DNA of 64,000 nt from Talinum fruticosum. Taxonomy: Eukaryota > Streptophyta > Magnoliopsida > Caryophyllales > Talinaceae. This document shows positions 1-11,872 of this stretch, piece after piece. A program made the translations under genes and the position numbers. The stretch spans positions 2,920,001-2,984,000 of the forward strand of contig JAITYX010000016.1 in NCBI GenBank assembly GCA_021018815.1. Reading direction: 5' to 3'. The notes below the pieces were generated by a model. It was not told the DNA's origin. It searched no databases and saw nothing but the letters and a program-made list of their open reading frames with translations. Positions within the stretch are counted from its first letter, which is position 1. Each line of letters begins with the position of its first letter.

Positions 1-879
1 TTGTGAATGTATTACAAGGTTTTGGCAGTAGGGTGATCATAGCCTCTCAAGAAACCCAAAACAAGGCTACTACGCCAATTCTGGGGATTTTTAGAAATGT
101 GTTCCATAATAAGATGTCAAACAAGACTTTGTGCTGCAGTTGGATCCTTAAAAATGTTTCTATGCTATTTAGGTTTGTTCCAGATAATTTAGAGAGCATT
201 GTATGCACTATAACATGTGGCGTTTATAGAGGTGTGCTTTAAAATCTCTAAGATTGTGCAAGTGTGTCTATTAGGGTCATTGAAATTGTTTAGGGCAAAT
301 TTAGAACAACCTGAGAGGTTTTGGAGTTGAGGGTGTCAAAGCCTCTTGAGAACCCAAAAGGGAAGCTTATATATGGTTAAAATTTTGAGGGAATGTGCTA
401 GAAATTGCCAGATGGTGAGTATAATCTCACTGATAATTCAGAGTGTTTTAAGGTGCTTTGTGAGCTGTCTACACCATTTAGAGTACTGTATGTCATTGTA
501 ATACTTGCTTTTGTATGTTAAGGGATCATGTTCTTTTTCTTTTCTTTTTTTTTTGGGGGGTGTTTCTAGGAGATCTTACAATTTATAAGTGTTACATGAT
601 TCTAATTATGGGTTTTTCTCTCTATGATATGATGACTGTCCTGCCTATTATTTTGGGTTGTGTCAAAATGACTGTCCACTTTTACCACAGTGAAGTTGTT
701 CCTTAATGCTCAGTGGCCAGTGCCACTAGGAGCCATTCTTATTGGTTATTGATAAGCCTCAACTGTTGTGAAAAGTTGAAGAGTATTGCCATTCTGAGAC
801 CTCCAAACCAATCCTTATTGACTTTGTAATTTAAGTTTATATGTGGTTATGAACTGAAGCTTCCCGTCTTGTTTGTCAG

Positions 880-3164
880 GTTTCCCTTTATTATCACATG
901 AAGTTTGCTTTTCTTGTCTGGCTTCAGCTTCCATCAGCCGATGTAAGTTTGATGGCATCTTCTTTGTTGTCCAATGTGCACTTGATGTTAGTTTCAATGA
1001 ACATGTGCTTGTTGATTGCAGAAAGGATATCTTGGCTATCATTGCCATTTCTTAGAATAGAATCTATTAGCTTCTACTACTATGAACTGTGGAGAATTAT
1101 TATCTCAGACACCAACCATTCAAATTTTTTTCTTTCTGTACTCTACTTGCATATGTATTAGCAAGTTAATATCATCATGTTGACATAGCATCCCCTAATT
1201 ACTCCATGTCTGTTGGCCCTCTTTCTCGTTTTGAGTTTTTGCAAAACTAACATTATATCTGAATACTTGAATTTTTAATGCAAGCATTGGGGTTAATCTA
1301 CACCCCCCAACCCTTTTGTTTTTCTCACTCTCGGCCTGCTGTCTGCTATAATCTGGCCTTCAATGGCTGTTGGGTTCGATGGCGGCTAGCAAGCCCAATG
1401 TGTGCCAAATGCTGGTAGGAGAGGTACTTGGCTGTGGTGTTAGGTGGTTGAGGGATATTGATCAATCTTGAGTTCTCTACCTACAAAGGCTGACATTGTG
1501 ATTCCTACGTCTTGAATGGAAATAAATAAACAAATAAATGAAAAAGTAATGAGCTAGGTAATGAGGTGTTAATAATGGTGATCATATTTACCAGGAACCT
1601 TCCGAGATTGCTTGTACCAAAACGCTGATTGCTACTTATTGCACAAATTAGTTTGATTTAGGTATCGGATCCCTAGTTTCCGGAACGTGGATTGCTGAGG
1701 TAAAGAGTGTTCCCGCTAACTATGATGTTGATTGTATTGCCCCAGTAACTCTTGTTGCCAAAGTTGGCACTTAATTGTTTATGGGTTAATACATGAGTGT
1801 GAAGACAAAATAATTCTAAGAGATCAGGGTCCAAAACACTAATCAACCATAATAAAGGCCACTCCTCGAACTATGATACTGGCAAATGGAAACATTAGTT
1901 ATCGTCATTGGTTTACTTGTTTTGAGAAAGGACGAGCCTATCTGATGTCTTTTGTCCTGAAAGTGCAGATGAGGATCAGATTATTACTATAGTTATTGTT
2001 GTTATGAAGGCCTGTCCCTTTGATAATGGCTCCATTGTCTCCTCTTGCCTAGCCCTGATTATTGTTGTCATCATGGTTTTCTTTGTTTTAGTTCATATAT
2101 TTCAAATGCATGGTATTGTGTCAATTTATGTGAGCTTTTCCTTTGGTAAGGGTTCCCCTGGCCCTTAGTGGTAGGTGTGGATATATATTTTGTAGGGAAA
2201 GGATAGTTGTTGATGGCCATGTGGGTGGTTGGATTTTTTTTTTTTTTTTGGAATTTTGCAAGTTGGACTTATAATCTGGTTTCTGTATGGCAGGGGGCAA
2301 CACAGCTGTATATGAACTACCTGCGCCCATTCCTTCTGAGACATCAAGCTAGACTTGATCATTTTGTGGGATTGTTGTATGGTGAAATGGTAAGACTTGT
2401 CGTCTTGAGCAAGATGTGAAATATACTGCTGTCTAATACATGCATAAGTTGAATCAAATATGTGCTGTGCTGACTTCCTGCTTGCAAGAGTCCGTAATTG
2501 GCTTCCGCACTGCCATGTCTATTGAAAGAAGATAAATCTTATCCACATCAGACTGTATAGATGTTCTTTCATTGTCCACTTCTGTACTTCCTAGTACTCG
2601 TGAAATTATTTTTCCTTCATTAAACATGAGTCATCACGCTCCCCCTCCCCGGGAACAAATATGATGGACAATAACTTTTTACTGGCAATGTTGTTGCCAC
2701 ATCTGTCTTCCCTTCCCATTCACTTGATCTGAGTTCAAACTGCTAGCAATAGGATACTATAATCTCTAATGAACTATCGTGTTTTGCTCATATTACTAGT
2801 CAATGTCATCAACAATGCTTGGGAGAATGATAGTTTCATGGACTTGCAGGAGAAATTTGTGGCCACACACCAAGTAGAACTCCAATTTGCAAAGAAAATC
2901 CTGATCAGCATCGTTATGGCAGGTACTTAATCTGCATTTCCTTATATTGCAACTTTCTTTCTTTAGTTTCTAAATCCCAATTTATTTTTCTGTTTTTTTG
3001 GGGGGTTGATGTTCGCTCGTATTACAACTTTCTTTTTGCATTTATTTGGAACAGCGAATCAGGTGATGAGAGAAATCTTGCGCCCAGTTCATCGAGACAC
3101 TGGTCGCAGCATTGAAGGGCCAACCGAATTAGAAGAGGATTCAAACTCAGAGCATGAAGATTGA
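880..3164 (+). CDS. HVA22K: HVA22-like protein k (TB2/DP1 family), 3' four exons
   Basis: Four coding exons are visible: 880-942, 2294-2389, 2850-2922 and 3055-3164, all with GT-AG junctions (donor GTAAGT at 943). Together they give 113 residues plus a TGA stop, in frame throughout. The first exon reads LYYHMKFAFLVWLQLPSAD, the second GATQLYMNYLRPFLLRHQA, the pattern I know from the TB2/DP1/HVA22 family and in particular the HVA22k branch. These are small ER membrane proteins of the REEP/Yop1 type that shape tubular ER; some HVA22 genes respond to ABA and stress. The C-terminus is acidic (ELEEDSNSEHED). The N-terminal hydrophobic hairpin exons are not found in 1-879, so the gene starts before the window and 1-879 is read as intron. 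Subfamily assignment is from memory of the family. Confidence 0.85.
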
Positions 3165-6149
3165 TTGGTGCTCTACACAACACTATACATTTCATTCAGT
3201 TTTGGTCTTAGCTTGCTGATAGCTCAAAGTTGAAATCAGAATGTGTCATCAGGCACAGGCTGGCCAATGGCCATTCTCCTTTTTGCTTTTCTATTATTTG
3301 AATGAATATGTATCTACTGAGATGGAAAACGATTGAGCAACTTAGAAATTGCAAGGCTATAATATGTGAGAGAGATCATGTAACTTTATATCTAGTTTAG
3401 TTCAGGTCTGTAAATTTGCTGTACAGTGCACGTGTGAAGTCCTGGTGGAAGTTCACTTTGTTTAATGTTTGATGATGAAGATCAAATTTTATGCTAAAAG
3501 TTAAAAATGATCCATCGTGTAGCTTCATTTCAGCCACTAATCGTGTTCTTTAATGTCATTGCATCTTTCCGTAACATTGACGATTGACAAGTTGTAATAT
3601 AATTATGTGGAATAGGTATCAATTGACATGATAGGCTACACTTGTAAGAAAGATCATCATGATATAACCTTATGAAAATTCATTGTTGATTCTTCCTCAA
3701 ATCAAAATAAGCAGATTTCATATGATAAAATTTAATTTTCTTCCACAATTTACCACCTTCAAATATATGAAAACTCGTGTGCGGGTGAGAGATTAAAAAA
3801 ACTCACACTAGAGTGAGATGTCAAAATCGACAAGTAATGAAGGAAATCTAACTCTCATGATCGAAGCAGATAGAGTTTATTGAAAAAGATATAAAACTAG
3901 TAGTAAATCTAACCATAATTAAAATAGGGCGACAAAAAGAAGAAAAAAATGAGGCTTATCACAAGCATTTCTGGCTGACAGCAGCCCCTAATTAGAGAAA
4001 ATAAAGGCAAATAGAATTTTTTTCTATGGAAAAAAATAAGAGAGACTATAATGTAACAAGAATTTTTGTGTTATATTTGTGTATTTGTAGAGTTTTATAT
4101 TACTTTTCATAGTAAAAAATCTTCTATTACTAATGTTTCATATGATAAAAACATAAATTTATGTGTTACATTGTGTACTTCTATTATACTTATCGTAGTA
4201 AAAATCTTTTATTGCTAACTACCATATACAAAAGACAAAAATCACCAAAAATGAGAATAAATTCATCTATAATATTATCAAGTGTTGTTTATTTTCTGTT
4301 TTGAAAAATTAAGTCTTTGGAGGGAAAAGAAGTGTTTAATATTCAAAGTTTTATGATATATATGCCTTTATATTTAGGAGATGTTTTTCTCTTATGAAGT
4401 ATTTTGAACTAGTTCGAGCATTGTATTTTTTTTTTCTTTCTTAGTGTTTTTTTAAAGTTAGCAATAAGATAATTTTTATGATGACTATATTTTTATCAAC
4501 CAATTGTATGACATAAATTAAATAACAACATGTCTATTTTATAAATATATGAATAATTTCTTGAGAGGAATTTGTTAGATCATCTTGAGAGTTCTTTTTG
4601 GCTTTCAAAAAAAGTCAAGGTTTTCACATACTACTACAGAATTGTGGGCCCAAAGTTATCTAAGTAATGGCGCCATTATGGGGAAAGTCGAAGTTATTAA
4701 AAGAATAAAAGCAATCAAAGAAAGATTAAGGCGTGAAGTAAACACAGACAAAAAGCTTAACAATTCTTCCCTTTTGTCTTTGTGCATAGCTTGGTCTCAT
4801 CTTGAAGATTGACCGTTGAATCCCTCAAGATTCTATCCTAAGACCATTTTTAGAACAAAATGGAATATTAGATTTGTCTCTCCAATATTTTTCCATGATG
4901 TTAATTAAGCAAATGTGGTGTAGAAGATGTTACCTATGTGTTAGATATCCTAAATAACAAAATTTCTAACACTTGTATTAAATTTAAAACTTTATTTAAC
5001 ATTACGCTAACTTTACATATATCTAGTGGAGTACAAACTATCATGAATTAAAAGAAAAGTCCTTTTGCCACCTTTTTTCATTTTTTTCTCTTGTGTAGAT
5101 TTTGATCCTCCTCGTTCGTGAGTTACAATTTAAGGGACCAAATTTTATATGTTTAAATATGTTGACAACTTTTTCTATTTGCATGTTGTTTTATGCTACT
5201 TTATATATACATTTGAAAATGTTTGTAACAAACTGAAATTTATTTTTAGCATCATAAAATTGTTCATCTAATAATAAAAAGCTAATTTATAGTATTTTTT
5301 TTGTTATTTATACGACTTTATACATACATTTGAAAATGTTTGTAACAAACTGAAATTTATTTTTAGCATTGTAAAATTGTTTATCTATAGTAAAAAGCTA
5401 ATTTATAGTATTTTAAATAAAAACTACTCGGATTAGAATAATTTGGTTACTCAAAATCTAAATCTTCAACATGTTGAAACAATTTGACATAACTTGATTA
5501 CTTTTAAAATATAACGACGATTTCTTTTGATGTAAATGAGGTGCAAAAGTCGATATAAATATAATCTAAATGCAAGTATGTAGTAACTATTTTAAATAAT
5601 TTACCAATTAAATTAGTTGACATCCATAAAGTATTATTAATATAATCATATTATTAATACACAAATGTAAGTTATTTTATATGATACTATTTTATATAAA
5701 AAAATAGAAATATATGATAAAATGGTTGAAAAGAAAAATGTTGATCTCATATAAAAAATTTATGAAATTATCTCATACGAGAATTGATAGGTTAGCATAG
5801 AGCATGTGATGTTGGCCTGGAAATCCAAAGGGGAAAAAGGGTAGTAACACTACAGACAAAGGAACTGTACTTCTGCGACCCAAGGAAGAAGGAAGAAAAC
5901 CCAAAAATAAAAAATAAAAAAATTATATATCATCAACTACTAGTCTACAACAAGAAGGCAGTGTCCATTGATGAGGGGGCCTGTCTCATATTATTATCCT
6001 CAAAATATAATTTATAATATTCAAAGGGAAATAAAATAGTGTAAGACAAATGTAATTATTAATTATGTCATGGGTTGCTTCCTTACTTTTTCCTTGTGGG
6101 GGCCTGTCTTTCTTTTTATTTTATTTATAAAGAACAAAAAAGATGGGAT
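3165..6149. other. AT-rich intergenic DNA, no gene seen
   Basis: The 3' UTR of the HVA22k-like gene probably runs to about 3450-3660. Beyond that the sequence is AT-rich with stops in all frames. Two diverged direct-repeat pairs are present, a loose one at about 4060-4220 and a clear tandem one at 5183-5417. A short open stretch at 4585-4812 has no recognisable motif and is not called as a gene. Confidence 0.6.
5183..5417. repeat. Tandem duplication, period about 117 bp
   Basis: The block beginning ACATTTGAAAATGTTTG at 5209 recurs at 5326, and both copies run through a CTAATTTATAGTATTTT tail. The copies differ by scattered substitutions and small indels. It is noncoding. Confidence 0.75.
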
Positions 6150-8149
6150 TTTGGGGAGGAGAGGAGCTATTAACAGCTCTCACATGGTCATATTTGTCAG
6201 GGAAAAATGTGTGGGTTTGATTTGCAGGAACTCTCCTCTCGGGTGATTATTATTATGATGATTTAAAGGTGGGAGGAGGAAAGAGAAAAAAAAACAGAAA
6301 AAAAGATGGCGGGTCTGCACTAGGGTGTGGTCAAAGCGCAATTTCTCAACTTTGATGGGGGTTCTTCCTTGATTAGAAAGGTGAATTGGGTCTCTCTAAT
6401 TTCTTGTTTTTTGCAATTGGGTTCCTCTTTACATTTGATTTTCTGATGTTTGGATCGCTCTTTTCTCATTCTAAACTTGTGTTTTGCTCCTATTGTTGAT
6501 GGATTGTTTGTTGTCAGCTGCAAAATGCGTTTACTTTATTTTGGGGGTCATTTTCATTCCTCTCTCCTCATTTTTCCCTTCTGTTTCTGTTTCTCGGATT
6601 TGTTGCAAATGGGTTCATCTTCTTTTGGAATCCTTGGCGTTTATCTCTCATAACGGCCTTCCCATTTTGTGTTTCATCAAATCGTTGGAAAAACTGATAT
6701 CAGGTGCATTGTGCTCTTTTTTTCCTCCCCTCATTCTGCATTTGAACTGTAGGGTTTCTTCAATCTGATCTGGTTTTTATTTAGGATATGTTCTCTATCT
6801 TGGAACGGGTTTTCACGGCGACTTTATTTGATTTAAGTTTGTGATTTTTAATGTATGCCCCTTTGGATCTGTTGGTTTATTTAGCTTAATGCCTCAATCT
6901 GTATATTTAAGGTGTGTCCGATGTGCATAATGGAGGGCAAGTCATGTCTTTTCCCAGGAAAATTTGCATGTTTCATGTTTCCTTAGACAATGATGGAATT
7001 GCATTATTTGTGGTAATATACACCAAATAAATTAGTGGTCCATATGCGGCCCAATTTATGCTAGCTTGAAGTTTTAAGTTTTTTATGATTGTATGGAGAA
7101 TGTTTGAATCTATATGCTTATCTTTGTGATTCGAATATAAAGGTGGGTAAGTTAATATCACGCCAAAGAACTTACTGAATCTTGGTATATGGATAAATAG
7201 TAGATAATTAGTTACTAATTTTCAAGAAAGCTTGGGCATCAACATTAAATAAATATAAACGACACAGATTGGTGAGAACTTAATCTGTTGGATGAACAGA
7301 AAATGAGCATCCAATATGCTCTGTAAGGCTATTAAGATACTTCATTCAAAAAATGTAAAATAAGAGTTACTTCTATTACCAGCTACTTGTGTATCCAAAT
7401 ATTGGAGAGAGAACAATTATGCTGGAATTCAGGCGTAGAGGATGAGTTTAAGATGGATTAATGGAATAGACCCAAAAAGATATGATCATCCATCTTTTGC
7501 TGTAGACTGATCCCCTAAAACACTTGGGAATAAGTGCCATCAATTAGTTTGCGAGTCGATGAGGTGAAATGGGTAAGGGATGGACAAATAAAGACGTGAT
7601 CCACTTTAGTGAAGATTGGAAAGAAAGACTTGACCTTTTACGCATTGCAGTAGCTGACAGCTGACAGGATGAGAATAGTCAAGCTCACATGATTGGACTA
7701 CTTGCTTGAATGTTGCTATTGTAATCATAATTAGAGTAAGAATGGCTAATTTAGTATTATTAGCAAATTCTACATATGTGGTGTGTCTGTGTTATATATT
7801 TGTTAGTTGCATTCTATCACTGTGCATGGTTGTTACCAGTAGGGAACTTTCCGTTGAATAGTTTGGGGTAGACAATTTTTTCAGTTTGTTTGTAAGGCCA
7901 TTTTGGCAGCTTGAGTAAGCTTGTAACCAACTTTATGATCTTCGCTCAGGCCTGAGTTTGTTGTTTGTTAATGCAACCTAGGAAGTTGAATTTTTCTAGC
8001 CATTTTTTTCTGCATTCTGTCTCATAATCCTGTTGGCTGGTTTTGTTCCTTTTTGTTCAGTTGTTAATCTTGTTCTCTTTGTTGAATTTTATTTTCCAGG
8101 TTGGAACTACGCATCAAGGAAACTTTGGTTGATTAAGATCCATCCTTAC
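6150..8149 (+). other. Probable 5' leader and leader intron of the DeSI-type gene
   Basis: This stretch precedes a recognisable exon that opens after a CAG acceptor at 8097-8099. A CT/GA-rich block near 6200-6450 looks like a promoter-proximal leader, and a plausible first donor is CAG|GTGCATTG near 6703. T-rich sequence continues to the acceptor. An ATG at 6306 is followed almost at once by TAG and cannot start the protein. First-exon limits are inferred. Confidence 0.4.
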
Positions 8150-10116
8150 ATGAAACATGAAGCGGGCATCAAGAAAGGGTTCACATAGTAGCATGCCTGT
8201 TCGAAAAGAGAAAAATTAGCTGCTCGTTTTTGTATTTTCCCCAGGGTGGACTCAGCAGCCAGCAGTCCAGGCTATGCTCCGGTGTACCTAAATGTCTATG
8301 ACTTGACACCCATCAATGGCTACATGTACTGGGCTGGCCTCGGTATCTTTCACTCTGGTGTTGAAGGTTAGCAGCAAATATGCAAATCTTCTAATAAGGA
8401 ACTTGATACATACTTATCTTTCAAGTGTGTTGTATTTTTAATGCGACAACATTTGCTACAAGCTGTTTGAACTTGCCATTACTATTGTTTTCCTGTTGAT
8501 TTAGGAACCTATTGAAATTCTTAACGTTCTGCATTGGAGTCCTAGCACTATTTGTTAGACGGCAGGAATCTAGCTTGAAGTATACTTACTTTTATCTTCC
8601 GTGTTCAATGTTGAACATGTTGCTAAGGAAAAAAGGTTCTTCCCTGGTGACAGCTGATCTTGTGCATTGGTCTGCCACTCCATGTTGTTCTTTGATTGTA
8701 TGTTGGAGAATTATCATGATGATTTGATTAATCTATTGGTAGAACTAAAGGCTTTTAGGCATGGAAACCAATTTTTGCCTAACATTACCCAAAGAAAGGG
8801 GATGTTGCCAAGTGTTCTTGGAATGACTTTGATTGAGTTTGTGGGGAAAGGTTCATAGTCATGCATTTAAGCTCAACTTGAAGTAGCATTATCAATTATC
8901 ATTAACATTCCCTCTTTGCGGCTCACAAGAATGGCTGTGTGCACCACTACCTGCCCCCATCATATCCAAAAAAAAAAAAAGAAGAAAAGAAAACCCACCT
9001 CTTCACAGACCTCTTGCCTAGCCCAGACAATAGGAGCAGTGGTTTTGTTTGGCTTGGTTTGTTCTACATGTGCAATGTCTCTTGTAATAGTCGAATTCTG
9101 CACTAAGGCTAATCGTGTGCAACCATTTGTGTAACAGTCTACGGTGCAGAATATGCTTTTGGTGCTCATGACTTCCCTACAAGTGGTGTCTTTGAAGTTG
9201 AACCCCGTCAATGCCCTGGCTTCAAGTTTAGGAAATCAATATTCATGGGAACAACATCTTTGGATCCTTTTGAAGTTAGAGAATTCATGGAGCAGCAATC
9301 TATGAATTATTTCGGTGATACATATCACTTGATCGGCAAGAATTGCAACCATTTCTGTGACGATATGTGTTACAAGTTAACGGGGAACAAAATCCCTAAA
9401 TGGGTTAATCGGCTTGCAAGAATCGGTGTGTTGAATTCCTGACCGCCTTTTTTACCTTTGTCCCTGAAGGAACTGGTTTAGATTTTTGTTCATTTTACAA
9501 ACAGTTTTTTTTGTGATCGAATTTTACAAACAGTTTAAAAGGTCACTTTTAGGGAAAAAAAAATTTCAGCTTAGATTTTAGCAGAGTAAAGCAAAACATC
9601 TCACTAAATTTGTGTTGGAGTAGCAGCCAGTTAAATTTTAAAAAAATTTTCAGTTCAGTGGAAATAACCAATTGACATTTCAAGGGTGAGGTGCATGCGT
9701 CTAACCCCCACCTTACTGAGCGGTCCTGACCCTGGGATATTATTTTGATTCCAACTCCAGACTTGATGATCTTTGCTTGTTCCATGATATGTGCAAAAAT
9801 GTTAGTGCTACATCACTTTCTCATTGTGATGATCTAATTCTGTTTACATGGTCTTTTGTTCCCTTTGACAGGGTCAGCCTGTAACTGCATACTCCCAGAA
9901 GATCTTAAAGCTACCACTATTGAGCATGACCCCCATGTTGAAGAATTTGAAAGTGAGAAGAAGCATCTGAGAGCCTTCAGCTGCTTTTCATCCTTCTCAA
10001 TGCCTCCGAAGGAAGAAACGATTTCTTCCCTATTTCTACACTCACACTACAAGGCATGTTTGCCACCTTGGGAGCCTAGACGGACTAGGCCAGGTTTGGT
10101 CGAAGAGGAAGATTGA
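8150..10116 (+). CDS. PPPDE/DeSI-type deubiquitinase-like cysteine protease
   Basis: Coding exons end at 8366, then 9138-9425 and 9872-10116 (TGA). The core reads VYLNVYDLTPINGYMYWAGL, FHSGVE (catalytic His region), EYAFGAHDFPTSGVFEVEP, and NCNHFCDD (catalytic Cys region), the hallmark of PPPDE proteins that remove ubiquitin or SUMO. The C-terminal exon (ACNCILPEDLK...CLPPWEPRR) fits the plant DeSI-like subgroup. The leader is odd. From ATG 8150 the frame reads MKHEAGIKKGFT, then TAG TAG (8186-8191), then a conserved-looking segment ending ARFCIFPRVDSAASS. Removing 8179-8244 (66 nt, GT...CCCCAG) restores an open frame of 684 nt (227 residues). Without splicing the protein would need another start. 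Reading through the third exon instead of splicing gives an early stop at 9442. Family call is firm; the N-terminus is not. Confidence 0.82.
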
Positions 10117-11872
10117 CATGAAAAGCTGTATGTGTATTTTCTTTTTCTGACAACTGGTTTGAGAAATTAGAGTTGTTAGGGATAGCATTATTGATCTTCA
10201 TTGTGCATAGATCTTTATCTGGGTGAGTGTAAATGTGCAGCCTTGCCATTTTTGTTCCCGCCATATTAGTTGTTTTTGTACAAGGACTGGCTGTCCTTGG
10301 ATGAGTGTGTTGTAATGCTAGTGCTTTTCTGTTGAATTTGATGCAACTATATTAAGTTGTATCCTCTTATTCAGGTGGTTTTTCCATTTTGGAGTTTTAG
10401 ATTTCAATCGTTTGTGAGTTGTGAATTATATTTTACTTACTTTAGTAGCAGGTCCATAAGCTGGATTGTTTGTCAAGATCGCAGCGGGAGGTGGCGGTGG
10501 CTTTCATCTTTAGTGCATTAATTTTTTGTTCAACTAATTATCGGGTGAAACCCCTAAGTCAAAAAAAGGAAAAAGGTCTAAAGATTGACGTGGGCTGGAC
10601 CCTACTCACTGGAGTTGGACATCTCGAGTAGGACAGATACGGTGAGTTGTATGAAAATTGATCTTGGTGAGATATGAAACCTGAACACCTGTTGCTTTAG
10701 AGACGTCAACAACGATAAATTAGCTGACAACCGTGGGTTCTTTCAGAAGGGTTTGATATGTCGGGCAACTGGGGTCGTTCGGTTCTTTGTCTTTTTAATC
10801 TTCGTATGCCAATAGAATAATTAGTTCTCATACTATGCGTTTGGTGTATGGTTCTTTGGAATCACAACCCTGAGGCATCACGTGGACGTCCAAATACGTG
10901 TTTGTTTTAAACCTCTCCCTCCCATTCGGCTTATATAAACCCATATTCTCGTAATTAACTCTTTTCATTTAAGGGATGATTAAACAACTAATATTAGGAA
11001 TCAAAATCTGTTCTCATGCTTCTTGATTTCATTTCTAATTCTATTCCATTTCAACTTTTTAAATCGCAGTTTCCACTAGGTGCATAGGTTGTATCTTAAG
11101 TCCTCTGTGATGTTTGGCTGACGCTTCTTGGGGATCTAGGCTACCTCAAGAGTGCTGATTGACTTTGTATATGTTCCACTTCCACCTTGATGTGAGGATT
11201 TCATGCCACTCTGATCGGAAAGTTTCATCCGTTGTCTAAAATTAAATCATAACCTTGAAATTTGAATAGAATATCCCCAGGCAAACCTCACCACACAGAT
11301 ACCTGAATAATGATGTGTTATTATAGGCTTCTATAAGTAGTATTTGCATTTCCTTGTCTTGAAAGCTAGTTGAGCTAGTCAAAAGTGAGACCATCTCACC
11401 TTAGAACGCCAGCAGGAAGAGGTGGTTAGCTTTGCAAGTTGCAATTTGCCGAAATTGAAAGGCCAGTCCAATGGGAGCTTGTGTAAGATCATTTGAGAAC
11501 CAGCTATTCTACTCCACAACCCCAACCTATATTCACAGGCTCACAGCATCACTAGGCTGAAGAAAATCTAGACAGGAACCACACATAGATTACACACAGG
11601 TTTGAAGCTTGCAAGATTAGCACATTTAAATCTCCACTGGACAGAATAGAAACTTGATCTCCCTCCATTAGTAGATACATACAATGGAGCTAAAGGGAAA
11701 ATGCAAGTGTACCCCAATGTTTGACATCAACAACTGACAGAAATTATGGAATTCCAAGTTTATACCAAGCACACCGATATAATCCTGGGAAAAGCATCGA
11801 CAGATATGGAGACAGGATCCCAGGAAGCACAAGAAGGGTGTCTTTCACATCCAAGTTTACAGCTTCTGGACC
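10117..11872. other. 3' UTR plus convergent intergenic DNA
   Basis: The DeSI-type 3' UTR probably extends to about 10370, and the 3' UTR of the minus-strand RCE1 gene begins near 11600. The two genes converge here. Nothing else with coding or repeat character was recognised between them. Confidence 0.5.

Noticed and set aside
4585..4812. Plus-strand open frame, Lys/Arg-rich
   Set aside because: Short, no motif, in AT-rich spacer with no splice partners.
8157..8219. Alternative start MKRASRKGSHSSM at 8157 for the DeSI-type gene
   Set aside because: This frame ends at TAG 8217-8219 and does not lead into the PPPDE core.
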